Assembly (NCBI RefSeq): GCF_000298215.1
Contig: NZ_BAHD01000004.1
Location: 140,417 to 204,416, forward strand
DNA from: Kineosphaera limosa NBRC 100340
Lineage (GTDB): Bacteria; Actinomycetota; Actinomycetes; Actinomycetales; Dermatophilaceae
Length of the DNA: 64,000 nucleotides
Reading direction: 5' to 3'
In this document: positions 16,318 to 24,075 of the stretch, one piece after another
Layout: each line of letters begins with the position of its first letter
Position numbering within the stretch: the first letter of the stretch is position 1
Position numbers and translations under genes: made by a program
The notes under the pieces: model-generated
Seen by the model: the letters and a program-made list of their open reading frames with translations, nothing else
Told to the model about the DNA's origin: nothing
Databases searched by the model: none

Positions 16318-18828
16318 ATGACCGACCTGCACCTCCCGGCGCTGAGCCTCGTCGCGCTCGTCGGCGTCTCCGGCTCCGGCAAGTCGACGTTCGCCGCGAG
16401 AGCGTTCGAGCCGCACGAGGTGCTCAGCTCCGACGCGTGCCGCGCCCTGGTCTCCGGCGACGAGAACGACCAGAGCGCCACCCGCGACGCCTTCGACGTG
16501 CTCGGCTACATCGCCGGCAAGCGGCTGGACCGTGGACTGCTGACCGTCGTCGACGCCACGAGCCTCACCAAGGACGCCCGCGCGCAGATCGTCACCCTCG
16601 CGCGCCAGCACGACGTGTTGCCGGTCGCGATCGTCCTGGACGTCGGCGAGAAACTGGCCATCGACCGCAACCGCGAGCGGCCCGACCGACAGTTCGGCGA
16701 CGGGGTCGTGCGCCGCCACCAAGCGCAGCTGCGGCGCTCCCTCAAGGGCCTGGGTCGCGAGGGCTTCCGCGTCGTGCACGTGCTGCGCAGCCAGGTGGAG
16801 GTCGACGCCGCGAGGATCGTGCGCGACCCGTTGCGCAGCGACCTGCGCGACCAGCACGGCCCGTTCGACATCGTCGGCGACGTGCACGGCTGCCTGCCCG
16901 AACTCCTCGAACTGCTCGACCTGCTCGGCTATCAGGTGACCCGGGGTGCCACCGGTCGCGCGGTCGACGCGCAGCACCCGCAGGGCCGCCGGGTCGTGTT
17001 CGTCGGCGACCTCGTCGACCGCGGCCCCGACTCGGTCGGCGTGCTGCGCCTCGCGATGGGGATGCACGCCGCCGGGCACGCCCTCGCCGTGCCCGGCAAC
17101 CACGAGGCCAAGCTCGTGCGCGCCCTGCGCGGCCGCGACGTCAAGGTCAGCCACGGCCTGGAGACCACCCTCGAGCAGCTCGCGGCCGAACCCGAAGAGT
17201 TCCGCACAGAAGTGTTGGAGTGGTGTGACGGGCTCGTCGCGCACCTGCAGCTCGACGCCGGCCGTCTGGTCGTCGCCCACGCCGGCCTCAAGGAGGCCTA
17301 CCACGGACGCGCCTCTGGGCGGGTGCGCAGCTTCGCGCTCTACGGCGACACGACGGGGGAGACCGACGAGTACGGCCTGCCGGTGCGCTACCCGTGGGCC
17401 ACCGAGTACCGCGGCGCGGCGCTCGTCGTCTACGGGCACACCCCGACGACCGAGCTGGAGTGGGTCAACAACACGATCTGCCTCGACACCGGCGCGGTCT
17501 TCGGCGGGGCGCTGTCGGCGCTGCGCTATCCGGAGAAGGAGAGCGTGCAGGTCCCCGCCCGGGCGACCTACTACGAACCGGCGCGTCCGCTCGGGCCGGC
17601 CCGCGCCGCCTCCGGTGAGGAGCGGCTCGACGACGAACTCCGGCTCGACGACGTGCTGGGCCGCCGCCACGTCGAGACAGCCCACATGGGCCGCATCGCG
17701 ATCCCCGAGCAGTCCGCCGCCGGTGCCCTGGAGGTGATGAGCCGGTTCGCGCTGCACCCGCGCGAGGTGCCCTACCTGCCGCCGACGATGTCGCCGGTCG
17801 CAACCTCGACCCGCGACGGCTACCTGGAGCACCCGGCGCAGGCGTTCAGCCAGTACGCCGCCTGGGGTGTCCGCGAGGTCGTCTGCGAGGAGAAGCACAT
17901 GGGCTCGCGGGCCGTCGTGTACCTGCGCGCCGACGGCGGGTCGATCTACACCCGCACGGGCCGCGCCTTCCTGCCCGCGCCGCTGACGACGCAACTGCTC
18001 GACCGCCTCCGGGCGGCCGTCGACAAGGCCGGGCTGTTCGACGAAGTAGGTTCGGACTGGCTGCTGCTCGACGCCGAACTGCTGCCCTGGTCGCTGAAGG
18101 CCGACGGGCTGCTGCGCGAGCAGTACGCCGCCGTCGGGGCCGCCGGCCGCCTCGCCCTGCCCGCAGCCGTCGACGTCCTGGAGGCCGCCGCTCAGCGGGG
18201 TCTGGACGTCGCCGACCTCACGACGCGCCTGCGTGACCAGGCGCAGGATGTGGCCGCCTACGACGAGGCGTGGCGCCGCTACGCCTGGCCCACGGACGGA
18301 CTGGAGGGGGTGCACGTGGCGCCGTTCCAGGTGCTCGCGGCGCAGGGCGCGACGTTCGAGGACCGCGACCACCTGTGGCACCTGGGGATCGCCGACCGCC
18401 TGGCCGACGCCGATCCGGGGCTGGTGCGCCGCACCCGGCGCCTCGTCGTCGACACCCGCGATGACGACCGGGTCGCCGAGGGGATCGCCTGGTGGCAGGC
18501 GCTGGTCGACGCCGGCGGCGAGGGGATGGTCGTCAAACCGCTGGCCAACTGCGTGCGCGGCACGAAGGGCCTCGTGCAGCCGGGCCTGAAGGTGCGCGGT
18601 CCGGAGTACCTGCGGATCATCTACGGCCCGGGCTACCTGCGCCCGGCCAATCTGGCACGCCTGCGGGAGCGCAACCTGAGTCGCAAGCGCTCCGCTGCGC
18701 TGCGCGAGTACGCCCTCGGCCTGGAGTCGCTGCGCCGCCTCGTCGCCGGTGAACCGCTCTGGCGCGTCCACGAACCCGTCTTCGCCGTCCTGGCCCTCGA
18801 ATCCGAACCCGTCGACCTGAGGCTTTGA
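16318..18828 (+). CDS. pnkp: Polynucleotide kinase-phosphatase-ligase Pnkp (RNA repair)
   Basis: 836 residues, ATG 16318 with GGAG about eight bases before. Three domains are intact. Kinase: P-loop GVSGSGKS (residues 16-23), SSDACR and RERPDRQF. Metallophosphatase: DIVGDVHGC (184-192), GDLVDRGPDSVG, GNHE, AHAG and YGHTP. Ligase/adenylyltransferase: EEKHMGS with nucleotidyl Lys526, followed by LLLDAELLPWS and the C-terminal EGMVVKP module. It heals 5'-OH and 2',3'-cyclic phosphate RNA ends and, when partnered with Hen1, seals them. Length is close to the clostridial enzyme. Hen1 lies directly upstream; the RelE module is convergent downstream across a strong bidirectional hairpin. Confidence 0.95.
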   Translation: MTDLHLPALSLVALVGVSGSGKSTFAARAFEPHEVLSSDACRALVSGDENDQSATRDAFDVLGYIAGKRLDRGLLTVVDATSLTKDARAQIVTLARQHDVLPVAIVLDVGEKLAIDRNRERPDRQFGDGVVRRHQAQLRRSLKGLGREGFRVVHVLRSQVEVDAARIVRDPLRSDLRDQHGPFDIVGDVHGCLPELLELLDLLGYQVTRGATGRAVDAQHPQGRRVVFVGDLVDRGPDSVGVLRLAMGMHAAGHALAVPGNHEAKLVRALRGRDVKVSHGLETTLEQLAAEPEEFRTEVLEWCDGLVAHLQLDAGRLVVAHAGLKEAYHGRASGRVRSFALYGDTTGETDEYGLPVRYPWATEYRGAALVVYGHTPTTELEWVNNTICLDTGAVFGGALSALRYPEKESVQVPARATYYEPARPLGPARAASGEERLDDELRLDDVLGRRHVETAHMGRIAIPEQSAAGALEVMSRFALHPREVPYLPPTMSPVATSTRDGYLEHPAQAFSQYAAWGVREVVCEEKHMGSRAVVYLRADGGSIYTRTGRAFLPAPLTTQLLDRLRAAVDKAGLFDEVGSDWLLLDAELLPWSLKADGLLREQYAAVGAAGRLALPAAVDVLEAAAQRGLDVADLTTRLRDQAQDVAAYDEAWRRYAWPTDGLEGVHVAPFQVLAAQGATFEDRDHLWHLGIADRLADADPGLVRRTRRLVVDTRDDDRVAEGIAWWQALVDAGGEGMVVKPLANCVRGTKGLVQPGLKVRGPEYLRIIYGPGYLRPANLARLRERNLSRKRSAALREYALGLESLRRLVAGEPLWRVHEPVFAVLALESEPVDLRL

Positions 18829-18846
18829 GCGATGCGCGTCACGCAC

Positions 18847-18892
18847 GCGGCTAGGCGCTCCGCGAAGCATGTTGCGCGGAGCGCCTAGCCGC
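18847..18892. terminator. 18-bp bidirectional hairpin between pnkp and the antitoxin gene
   Basis: GCGGCTAGGCGCTCCGCG (18847-18864) is exactly complementary to 18875-18892 across a 10-base loop. It lies 19 bases after the pnkp stop and 21 bases after the stop of the convergent antitoxin gene, so it can end both transcripts. No T-run on either side, as is usual in such GC-rich genomes. Confidence 0.75.
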
Positions 18893-18912
18893 TCGCGGTG
18901 CGACCTGCCTCG

Positions 18913-19170
18913 TCACGCCCGTTCAGGGACACGCAATCCCAGCCGAGCGAAGGCGCCCGCCGCTGGCTCCGTCTCCTCGCCGGCCGCGTCAGCGATCGCG
19001 AGGGAGTCCTCAAGGTCCTCCAGACGCTCCATCAGTGCGTCGTAGCGATCCGTGGACATCAGCACCGCCGCTGGTCGGCCGTACCGCAGCAAGACCACGT
19101 CGTCGTCCTTGCTGCTCTTGACGAGTTCGGTCAACCGGGCCTTGGCCTCGCTGACAGGGATGAGCTTCAT
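18913..19170 (-). CDS. Phd/YefM-type antitoxin
   Basis: 85 residues, ATG with GGAGG six bases before, the Shine-Dalgarno overlapping the stop of the toxin gene. N-terminal MKLIPVSEAKARLTELV and DVVLLRYGRPAAVLMSTDRYDAL are the Phd/YefM DNA-binding and dimerisation fold; the C-terminal acidic, Ala-rich tail would wrap the toxin. It is encoded downstream of its toxin, the reverse of the usual relBE order. Presumed to neutralise the adjacent RelE and autoregulate the pair. Confidence 0.88.
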   Translation of the reverse strand: MKLIPVSEAKARLTELVKSSKDDDVVLLRYGRPAAVLMSTDRYDALMERLEDLEDSLAIADAAGEETEPAAGAFARLGLRVPERA

Positions 19171-19180
19171 CTGCGCCTCC

Positions 19181-19435
19181 TCACTTGTAGACCTCGCGCC
19201 GGTGACCCACCCGGACCACGACGACGGTCAGTTGTCCGTCGTCGATCGTGTAAAGCACCCGGTAGTTGCCGACGCGTAGCCGCCACCGATCGTCGCCGAC
19301 CAGCTTCTTGCAGCCGACCGGTCGAGGATCGTCGGCAAGGGCCAGGATCGCTTCGGCCACGCGCTCCTGTGCCGGCCGCGGCAGCCTGGCGATGGCCTTG
19401 GTCGCCTTGTTCGTGATGTTCACCCGGTAGACCAC
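19181..19435 (-). CDS. RelE/ParE-family toxin (mRNA interferase type)
   Basis: 84 residues when started at GTG 19435, which gives the standard N-terminus MVYRVNITNKATKAIARLP and normal family length; a longer in-frame extension to 19519 would run into repeat copy C and is unlikely. The C-terminal RWRLRVGNYRVLYTIDDG and VVRVGHRREVYK carry the conserved basic residues and terminal Tyr-Lys of the RelE branch that cleaves mRNA on the ribosome. Stop is 10 bases from the antitoxin start. A TAGTAT -10 box seven bases before the GTG suggests a leaderless transcript. Confidence 0.88.
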   Translation of the reverse strand: MVYRVNITNKATKAIARLPRPAQERVAEAILALADDPRPVGCKKLVGDDRWRLRVGNYRVLYTIDDGQLTVVVVRVGHRREVYK

Positions 19436-19442
19436 ACCAAGA

Positions 19443-19466
19443 ATACTACCGTGTGTTGGTCCAACA
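19443..19466 (-). promoter_or_regulatory. relE promoter -10 box and operator palindrome
   Basis: On the minus strand TAGTAT (19448-19443) ends seven bases before the GTG start. Immediately upstream is the palindrome TGTTGG-T-CCAACA (19454-19466), covering the -35/spacer region. This is the expected position for toxin-antitoxin autorepression. Repeat copy C begins 25 bases farther upstream. Confidence 0.6.
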
Positions 19467-19490
19467 TGGCTTCGTGACGCCGCCCGCGCG

Positions 19491-19600
19491 ACGGGACACG
19501 GGCCGTTGCAACGGGACACGCCTTGACTCTTCTGGACACGCCTTGTCAGGTGTGCCCAGACCGGTTCAGGCGTGTCCCGTTGCGGTGCAGTGTGTCCCGT
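19491..19600. repeat. 110-bp dyad element, copy C
   Basis: The best-preserved copy: ACGGGACAC at 19491 and 19511, TCTGGACAC at 19531, then GTGCCCAGA (19552), GTGTCCCGT (19572), GTGTCCCGT (19592); centre at 19545/19546. The outer four modules are identical and exact complements. The centre reads CCTTGTCAGG, the reverse complement of the A and B centres, so this copy is inverted relative to them. It lies between the relE promoter and the end of the convergent-side CPBP-like gene. Confidence 0.88.
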
Positions 19601-19624
19601 CCGAGGGGCCAGCGCCGTCTACCT

Positions 19625-20491
19625 TTACCAGCCGTGGACGAGCGGGAAGATCGGGAGCGCCTGGGGGTGGTGGGCGTGCACGATGACCAGGAAGACGACG
19701 GCGTCGAAGAGCAGGTGAATGACGACGACGTAGAGCAGGTTCTGTTTGGTCCAGGAGAAGATCAGGCCCTGGATGAGCGCGAACGGGATGGTCAGGAACG
19801 GGCCCCACGACTGGTAACCCAGCTCCCACAGGAACGAGACGAAGATGCTCGCCTGCAACACGTTCGCCACGACCGGGCGAAAGTGCCGCATGAACAGCAC
19901 GTAGCAGGTGCAGATGAAGAACAACTCGTCCCACAGGCCCACCGCGTTGACGCCGATGAACAGGCGCACGATCTCGTGCGTCTCCACGACCGCGGGCCAG
20001 TTGGTGTACACCCCGCTGGTCAGGAAGTAGAACGGCAGGATGAGGTAGGCCGCGAAGATGACGATGACCAGATAGGTCCACATCGCCCGGCTCCAGCGCC
20101 CCAGGCCCCACGGAAACCGAATCGCGTGCTCCTTGTAGACCCATCGGCTGATCGCGTACGGCACGACCACGGCCCAACCCAGAGCGAGCGTGAACCGCAG
20201 CATGCCCGCGTTGGAGATGTCCGCGTGCAGGCTGATGAAGCTGATGCCGGTCAGCGCGATGGCGATGAGCAGCAGGTCGGTGCACAACCGCCGGGAGCGG
20301 CCCGTGCGGTCGGTCCACCACGCCCCGGCCAGACCCGCGACGAGGCAGGCGTACCCCGGCGGGTCGATCATCAGCCAGAACAGGAAAACCGCACCCGCGC
20401 CGATGAGCGCCCCCGGCAGGAGAGCGATCGGGTGCGTCGTCGAGCCCGCGGCGGCGATCCATCGGCGGCGACCGGTCGTCGCCGAACTCAC
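19625..20491 (-). CDS. CPBP/CAAX-protease-like integral membrane protein
   Basis: 288 residues, start GTG 20491 overlapping the stop of the upstream methyltransferase (GTGA). About eight hydrophobic segments. The segment GLWDELFFICTCYVLFMRHF resembles the EExxxR motif of CPBP (Abi) intramembrane proteases but has Asp-Glu in place of Glu-Glu; a later WELGYQ and IHLLFDAVVFLV match the third and fourth motif positions only loosely. The protein could be a divergent member or a non-proteolytic relative. Translationally coupled to the methyltransferase. Confidence 0.6.
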   Translation of the reverse strand: MSSATTGRRRWIAAAGSTTHPIALLPGALIGAGAVFLFWLMIDPPGYACLVAGLAGAWWTDRTGRSRRLCTDLLLIAIALTGISFISLHADISNAGMLRFTLALGWAVVVPYAISRWVYKEHAIRFPWGLGRWSRAMWTYLVIVIFAAYLILPFYFLTSGVYTNWPAVVETHEIVRLFIGVNAVGLWDELFFICTCYVLFMRHFRPVVANVLQASIFVSFLWELGYQSWGPFLTIPFALIQGLIFSWTKQNLLYVVVIHLLFDAVVFLVIVHAHHPQALPIFPLVHGW

Positions 20492-21711
20492 GAGCGCGAC
20501 TCCTTGTGGGCCAGCACGTAGAGCCGCGGCACCTCGGACTCGACGTCGGCCAGCGGACCGCGGATGTACCACTCGTCGATGACAAGCCCGGCGGCGCTCA
20601 CGGCGTCGCGCACCGCCTGCGGGTCGTGCAGCACGAACGACACGTCGACCTCGTGCCCCCACCAGTCGGTGAGGTGCCGCACCTCGTCGCCGAGGTGCAC
20701 GGCCAACGCCAGCTGCCCGCCGGAGTCCAGCGTGCGGGCCAGCGCCGCGACGGCACCGGGCAGTTCGGAGCCGGCCAGGTGCACGAGGGAGTACCAGGCG
20801 ATGATCGCCGCCCAACCCGGCGCCCGCGGCGGACGCAACAGCCGGGTGTAGTCGCCCACCTCGAACGTCAGGTCGGGGTAGTCGGCGCGGGCCCGCGCCA
20901 CCATCTCCGGTGCCAGGTCGACCCCGGTGACGTCGGCGCCCGCGTCGGCGAGGAAGGCCGCCAGGTGGCCCGGGCCGCAGCCCACGTCGGCGACCGGTCC
21001 GCCTCCGGACTCCTCGGCGACCCGCTCGAGCAGCCAGCGGTCGAAGGGCTTGTGGATCAGCTCCTCCCCGTAGTTCTCGGCGTAAGCGTCGGCGACCAGG
21101 CCGTAGGTCGCGCGCACCCGGTCGTCGCGCGCCGCGGGTCCTTCGGCGATGACCGTGTCGCGGTCGACGGCCGGCAGCTGCGCGGTGGCCTGCGGGGTGG
21201 CCGCGGCCGGGACCGGTCCGAGCAGGTGCGCCCACCGCGGATCGTGTTGCCCCGCTTGGCGTTCCAGCTGCGCGGCGAGCGGATCGGCGCGCTCGGCCAG
21301 GCGCTGCAGGCACGCCTGCACCTGCTCGCGGTCCGCGAACGAGAAGAGGCGCTCGGTGCGCGTCTTGAGCTCACCGGCGGACTGCGGCCCCCGCAACAAC
21401 AGCACGGTCAGCAGGGCGCGCTCGTCGTCGGCGAGGCCGAGGGCGTCGGCCAGCAGCTGGTGGAACTTCAGCGCGCGCGAGCCCTTACCCGCCCAGACGA
21501 TGCGCAGCAGCCCGCGCTCCTTGAGGTCGCGGGCCACGCGCTCCAACTCGGTGTCGGCGTAGTCGGTGACCGGGTCGCGGCTCGTGCTCTGATTGCATGC
21601 CGTGCGCAGCGCGTTGAGGCTCAGCGGATAGCTGCCCGGGACCGTGACCTCCTTCTCCAGGAGCGCCCCGAGCACGCGCTGTTCGACGGGGGCCAGCACC
21701 GGACGGTCCAT
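20488..21711 (-). CDS. DUF480 (YceH-like) domain fused to class I SAM methyltransferase
   Basis: 407 residues. Residues 1 to about 170 are a YceH/DUF480 tandem winged-helix domain (LAPVEQRVLGALLEKEVTVPGSYPLSLNAL, then GPQSAGELKTRTERLF). After a Pro/Ala linker the C-terminal half is a Rossmann methyltransferase with VADVGCGPGHLAAFLADAGADVTGVDLAPEM-type SAM site (the GCGPG loop near residue 246) and a HLAGSELPGAVAAL segment. Either half alone is common; the fusion suggests a DNA- or RNA-bound methylation role, but the target is unknown. First gene of a two-gene unit with the CPBP-like protein. Confidence 0.85.
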   Translation of the reverse strand: MDRPVLAPVEQRVLGALLEKEVTVPGSYPLSLNALRTACNQSTSRDPVTDYADTELERVARDLKERGLLRIVWAGKGSRALKFHQLLADALGLADDERALLTVLLLRGPQSAGELKTRTERLFSFADREQVQACLQRLAERADPLAAQLERQAGQHDPRWAHLLGPVPAAATPQATAQLPAVDRDTVIAEGPAARDDRVRATYGLVADAYAENYGEELIHKPFDRWLLERVAEESGGGPVADVGCGPGHLAAFLADAGADVTGVDLAPEMVARARADYPDLTFEVGDYTRLLRPPRAPGWAAIIAWYSLVHLAGSELPGAVAALARTLDSGGQLALAVHLGDEVRHLTDWWGHEVDVSFVLHDPQAVRDAVSAAGLVIDEWYIRGPLADVESEVPRLYVLAHKESRS

Positions 21712-21813
21712 GCCTGCCAGTCTGACAAACCCGGTGGTTCTCCCGGGGGATACGCGACGCGGCCGCCACCGACGAATCGATGACGGCCGCGTGCCGCGTT
21801 GTCAGCGCCGACC

Positions 21814-23382
21814 TCAGGCGCCGGCCTTGACGAACTCCTCTTCGGTCGTGCCGGTGACCGGGTTGTCGGTCTCATCGGAATTGGGCCCGGGAGTCGCGAT
21901 GGCGTCGCGGCCCAGGGCCTCGATCGCCGCCCGCACGCCCGCGCCGTACGCTGGGTCGGCCTTGGTGCAGTTGGCGATGTGCCGCTCGATGGTCTCCACC
22001 GAGGCGCCGGAGATGGCGCGGGCGGTGTTCTCGAAGAGCGCCTGCTGCTGCTCGGCGGTCATCTTCTCGCGGAAGAGCACGCCCGGCTGGGCGAAGTAGT
22101 CCTCGTCGTCTTCCCGGTGGTCGAACCGGTCGGCGTAGGGGTCGATCTTCAGGCCCGGCTCGCGGTATTGCGGCTGGTCCTCCCAACGACCGTAGGAGTT
22201 GGGGTTGATCGCCGGGGTCGGGCCCTGGCTGATCCGCATCGCGCCGTCGCGGTGGAACGAGTTGACGTTGTTCGCGGCGCGCGGGGAGTTCACCGGGATC
22301 TGGTGGTGGTTGACCCCGAGGCGGTACCGCTGAGCGTCGCCGTAGGAGAACAGTCGACCCTGCAGCATCCGGTCGGGGGAGAAGCCGATGCCCGGCACCA
22401 CATTGGCCGGGTTGAATGCGGCCTGCTCGACGTCCAGGTGGTAGTTCTCCGGGTTGCGGTTCAGCTCGAACTCGCCGACCTCGATGAGCGGGTAATCGGC
22501 CTTGGGCCAGATCTTGGTCAGGTCGAACGGGTGGTAGGGCACCTTCTCGGCGTCCGTCTCCGGCATGACCTGAATGAACAGCTTCCAGCGCGGGAAGTCG
22601 CCGGTCTCGATGGACTCGAAGAGGTCGCGCTGGTGCGACTCGCGGTCGGACCCGATGAGCTCGGCGGCTTGCGCGTCGGTGAGGTTCTTGATGCCCTGCT
22701 GGGTGCGGAAGTGGAACTTGACCCAGAACCGCTCGCCCTGGTCGTTGTACATGGAGAAGGTGTGCGAGCCGAACCCGTGCATGTGCCGGTAGGAGGCGGG
22801 AATGCCTCGGTCGGACATGACGATCGTCACCTGGTGCAGGGCCTCGGGCAGGTTCGTCCAGAAGTCCCAGTTGTTCTCGGCCGAGCGCAGGTTGGTCTTG
22901 GGGTCGCGCTTGACCGCGTGGTTGAGGTCGGGAAACTTCAGCGCGTCGCGGAAGAAGAAGACCGGCGTGTTGTTGCCCACGACATCCCAGTTGCCCTGCT
23001 CGGTGTAGAACTTCACCGAGAAGCCGCGGATGTCGCGCTCGGCGTCGGCCGCGCCGCGCTCTCCGGCGACCGTCGAGAAGCGAATGAACATCTCGCACTC
23101 GTTGCCGACCTGGCTGAACAGTTGCGCGCACGTGTACTGGCTGATGTCGTGCGTGACCTTGAACGTGCCGTAGGCACCGGAGCCCTTGGCGTGCATCCGG
23201 CGCTCGGGGATCACCTCGCGGTCGAAGTGGGCCAGCTTCTCCAGGAACCAGACGTCCTGCAGCAGCATCGGGCCGCGCGGCCCGGCCGTCAGGCTGTTCT
23301 GGCCGTCCCAGACCGGCGCACCGGCGACCGTCGTCAACGGCTTGGTGTCTCCGGGGGATTGGCGGGGACCTGCGACATCCAT
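21814..23382 (-). CDS. katA: Monofunctional heme catalase
   Basis: 522 residues, ATG with AAGGAG seven bases before. Disproportionates hydrogen peroxide. Active-site His64 in [12 protein letters not shown], Asn137 in [13 protein letters not shown], and the heme-ligand Tyr in [14 protein letters not shown] are present, as is the NADPH-site region of small-subunit catalases. Length fits the small-subunit clade. It lies 25 bases after the Fur-family gene on the same strand, the arrangement of the Streptomyces catR-catA pair, so peroxide probably induces it through that regulator. Confidence 0.95.
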   Translation of the reverse strand: MDVAGPRQSPGDTKPLTTVAGAPVWDGQNSLTAGPRGPMLLQDVWFLEKLAHFDREVIPERRMHAKGSGAYGTFKVTHDISQYTCAQLFSQVGNECEMFIRFSTVAGERGAADAERDIRGFSVKFYTEQGNWDVVGNNTPVFFFRDALKFPDLNHAVKRDPKTNLRSAENNWDFWTNLPEALHQVTIVMSDRGIPASYRHMHGFGSHTFSMYNDQGERFWVKFHFRTQQGIKNLTDAQAAELIGSDRESHQRDLFESIETGDFPRWKLFIQVMPETDAEKVPYHPFDLTKIWPKADYPLIEVGEFELNRNPENYHLDVEQAAFNPANVVPGIGFSPDRMLQGRLFSYGDAQRYRLGVNHHQIPVNSPRAANNVNSFHRDGAMRISQGPTPAINPNSYGRWEDQPQYREPGLKIDPYADRFDHREDDEDYFAQPGVLFREKMTAEQQQALFENTARAISGASVETIERHIANCTKADPAYGAGVRAAIEALGRDAIATPGPNSDETDNPVTGTTEEEFVKAGA

Positions 23383-23407
23383 GGGTTTTGCTCCTTCGTA
23401 ACGTGCC

Positions 23408-23896
23408 TCATTTGGGACATGCGGGGGGCGTCGGGTCGGTGACGCCGGGGGTGATCGGAGCCGGTGTGGCGGCCGCTGAGCAGGCCGGGCACAGGCCCCA
23501 GAAGACGACCTCGGCTTCGTCGACGGCGAAGCCGTGGGTCTGGGCCGGGTCGAGGCAGGGTGCCTGCCCGACGCTGCATTCGACGTCGATCACGGCGCGA
23601 CAGCCACGGCAGACGAGGTGGTGGTGGTTGTCGCCGCGGTGCAACTCGAAGAGGGCGGGCGAGCCGGCGGGCTCGATGCGGCGCACGATCCCGGCGCCGT
23701 TCAGCGCGTAGAGCACGTCGTAGATCGCCTGCTTGCTCACCTTGCCCAGGCGGGTGCGCACCGCCGCGGAGATCGCCTCGGCGTCGGTGTGCGGTCGTTG
23801 CCACAGCTCATCGAGGACGGCGACGCGCGGGCGGGTGACGCGCAGACCCGCGTCGCGCAGCGTGGCTGCGGCGTCGGGGCGGGGCGTCGTCATCAT
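23408..23896 (-). CDS. catR: Fur-family peroxide-type repressor (CatR/PerR-like)
   Basis: 162 residues from ATG 23896, which has GGAG eight bases before; an upstream extension in frame has no such signal. Winged-helix N-terminus ([30 protein letters not shown] ... [12 protein letters not shown]) then the dimerisation/metal domain with the family's HHH cluster ([11 protein letters not shown]) and two CxxC zinc pairs, CRGC and CPAC. Operon with catalase points to a peroxide-sensing repressor like CatR. A near-symmetric palindrome lies just upstream of its start. Confidence 0.9.
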   Translation of the reverse strand: MMTTPRPDAAATLRDAGLRVTRPRVAVLDELWQRPHTDAEAISAAVRTRLGKVSKQAIYDVLYALNGAGIVRRIEPAGSPALFELHRGDNHHHLVCRGCRAVIDVECSVGQAPCLDPAQTHGFAVDEAEVVFWGLCPACSAAATPAPITPGVTDPTPPACPK

Positions 23897-23912
23897 CGGC
23901 ACTACTCCATCA

Positions 23913-23934
23913 TCTGGACTGGATCCAGTTAAGA
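23913..23934. promoter_or_regulatory. Probable CatR/Fur operator
   Basis: A 22-bp dyad with the perfect core ACTGGATCCAGT (23918-23929) flanked by TCTGG and TAAGA half-sites (three of five flanking positions symmetric). It lies 17-38 bases upstream of the repressor start, where it would overlap the promoter. Autoregulation of the repressor-catalase operon is inferred. Confidence 0.55.
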
Positions 23935-24063
23935 ACGTACTCGCTAGGGGGCTCGGCAGCAACCGGAGGGGGTCGAACCGGCCGGCACCGCACGCCCGGC
24001 GCCGCGGCGCCGACCTCTGGCCTCGGTGTCGAATCGGTGTCCAACTCGGTTGCGCCCGGCGCC

Positions 24064-24069
24064 TACCCT
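24064..24069 (+). promoter_or_regulatory. -10 box of leaderless hrpA
   Basis: TACCCT ends six bases before ATG 24076 (GAGGGG between). This placement fixes the start and predicts transcription beginning at or next to the ATG. Confidence 0.5.
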
Positions 24070-24075
24070 GAGGGG

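Noticed and set aside
15856..18870. A 1004-codon minus-strand frame opposite pnkp
   Set aside because: Same reason; the plus strand encodes an intact three-domain Pnkp.
19436..19519. Longer RelE starting at 19519
   Set aside because: The extension runs through the promoter palindrome and into repeat copy C and is not part of RelE proteins.
19491..19600. CRISPR array
   Set aside because: Repeats are 9 bp at 20-bp period with inversion at the centre, without 25-40-bp unique spacers, and no cas genes are nearby.
14313..19600. Composite transposon bounded by repeats A and C
   Set aside because: The elements are themselves symmetric, one lies inside the segment, there is no transposase, and I saw no target-site duplication.
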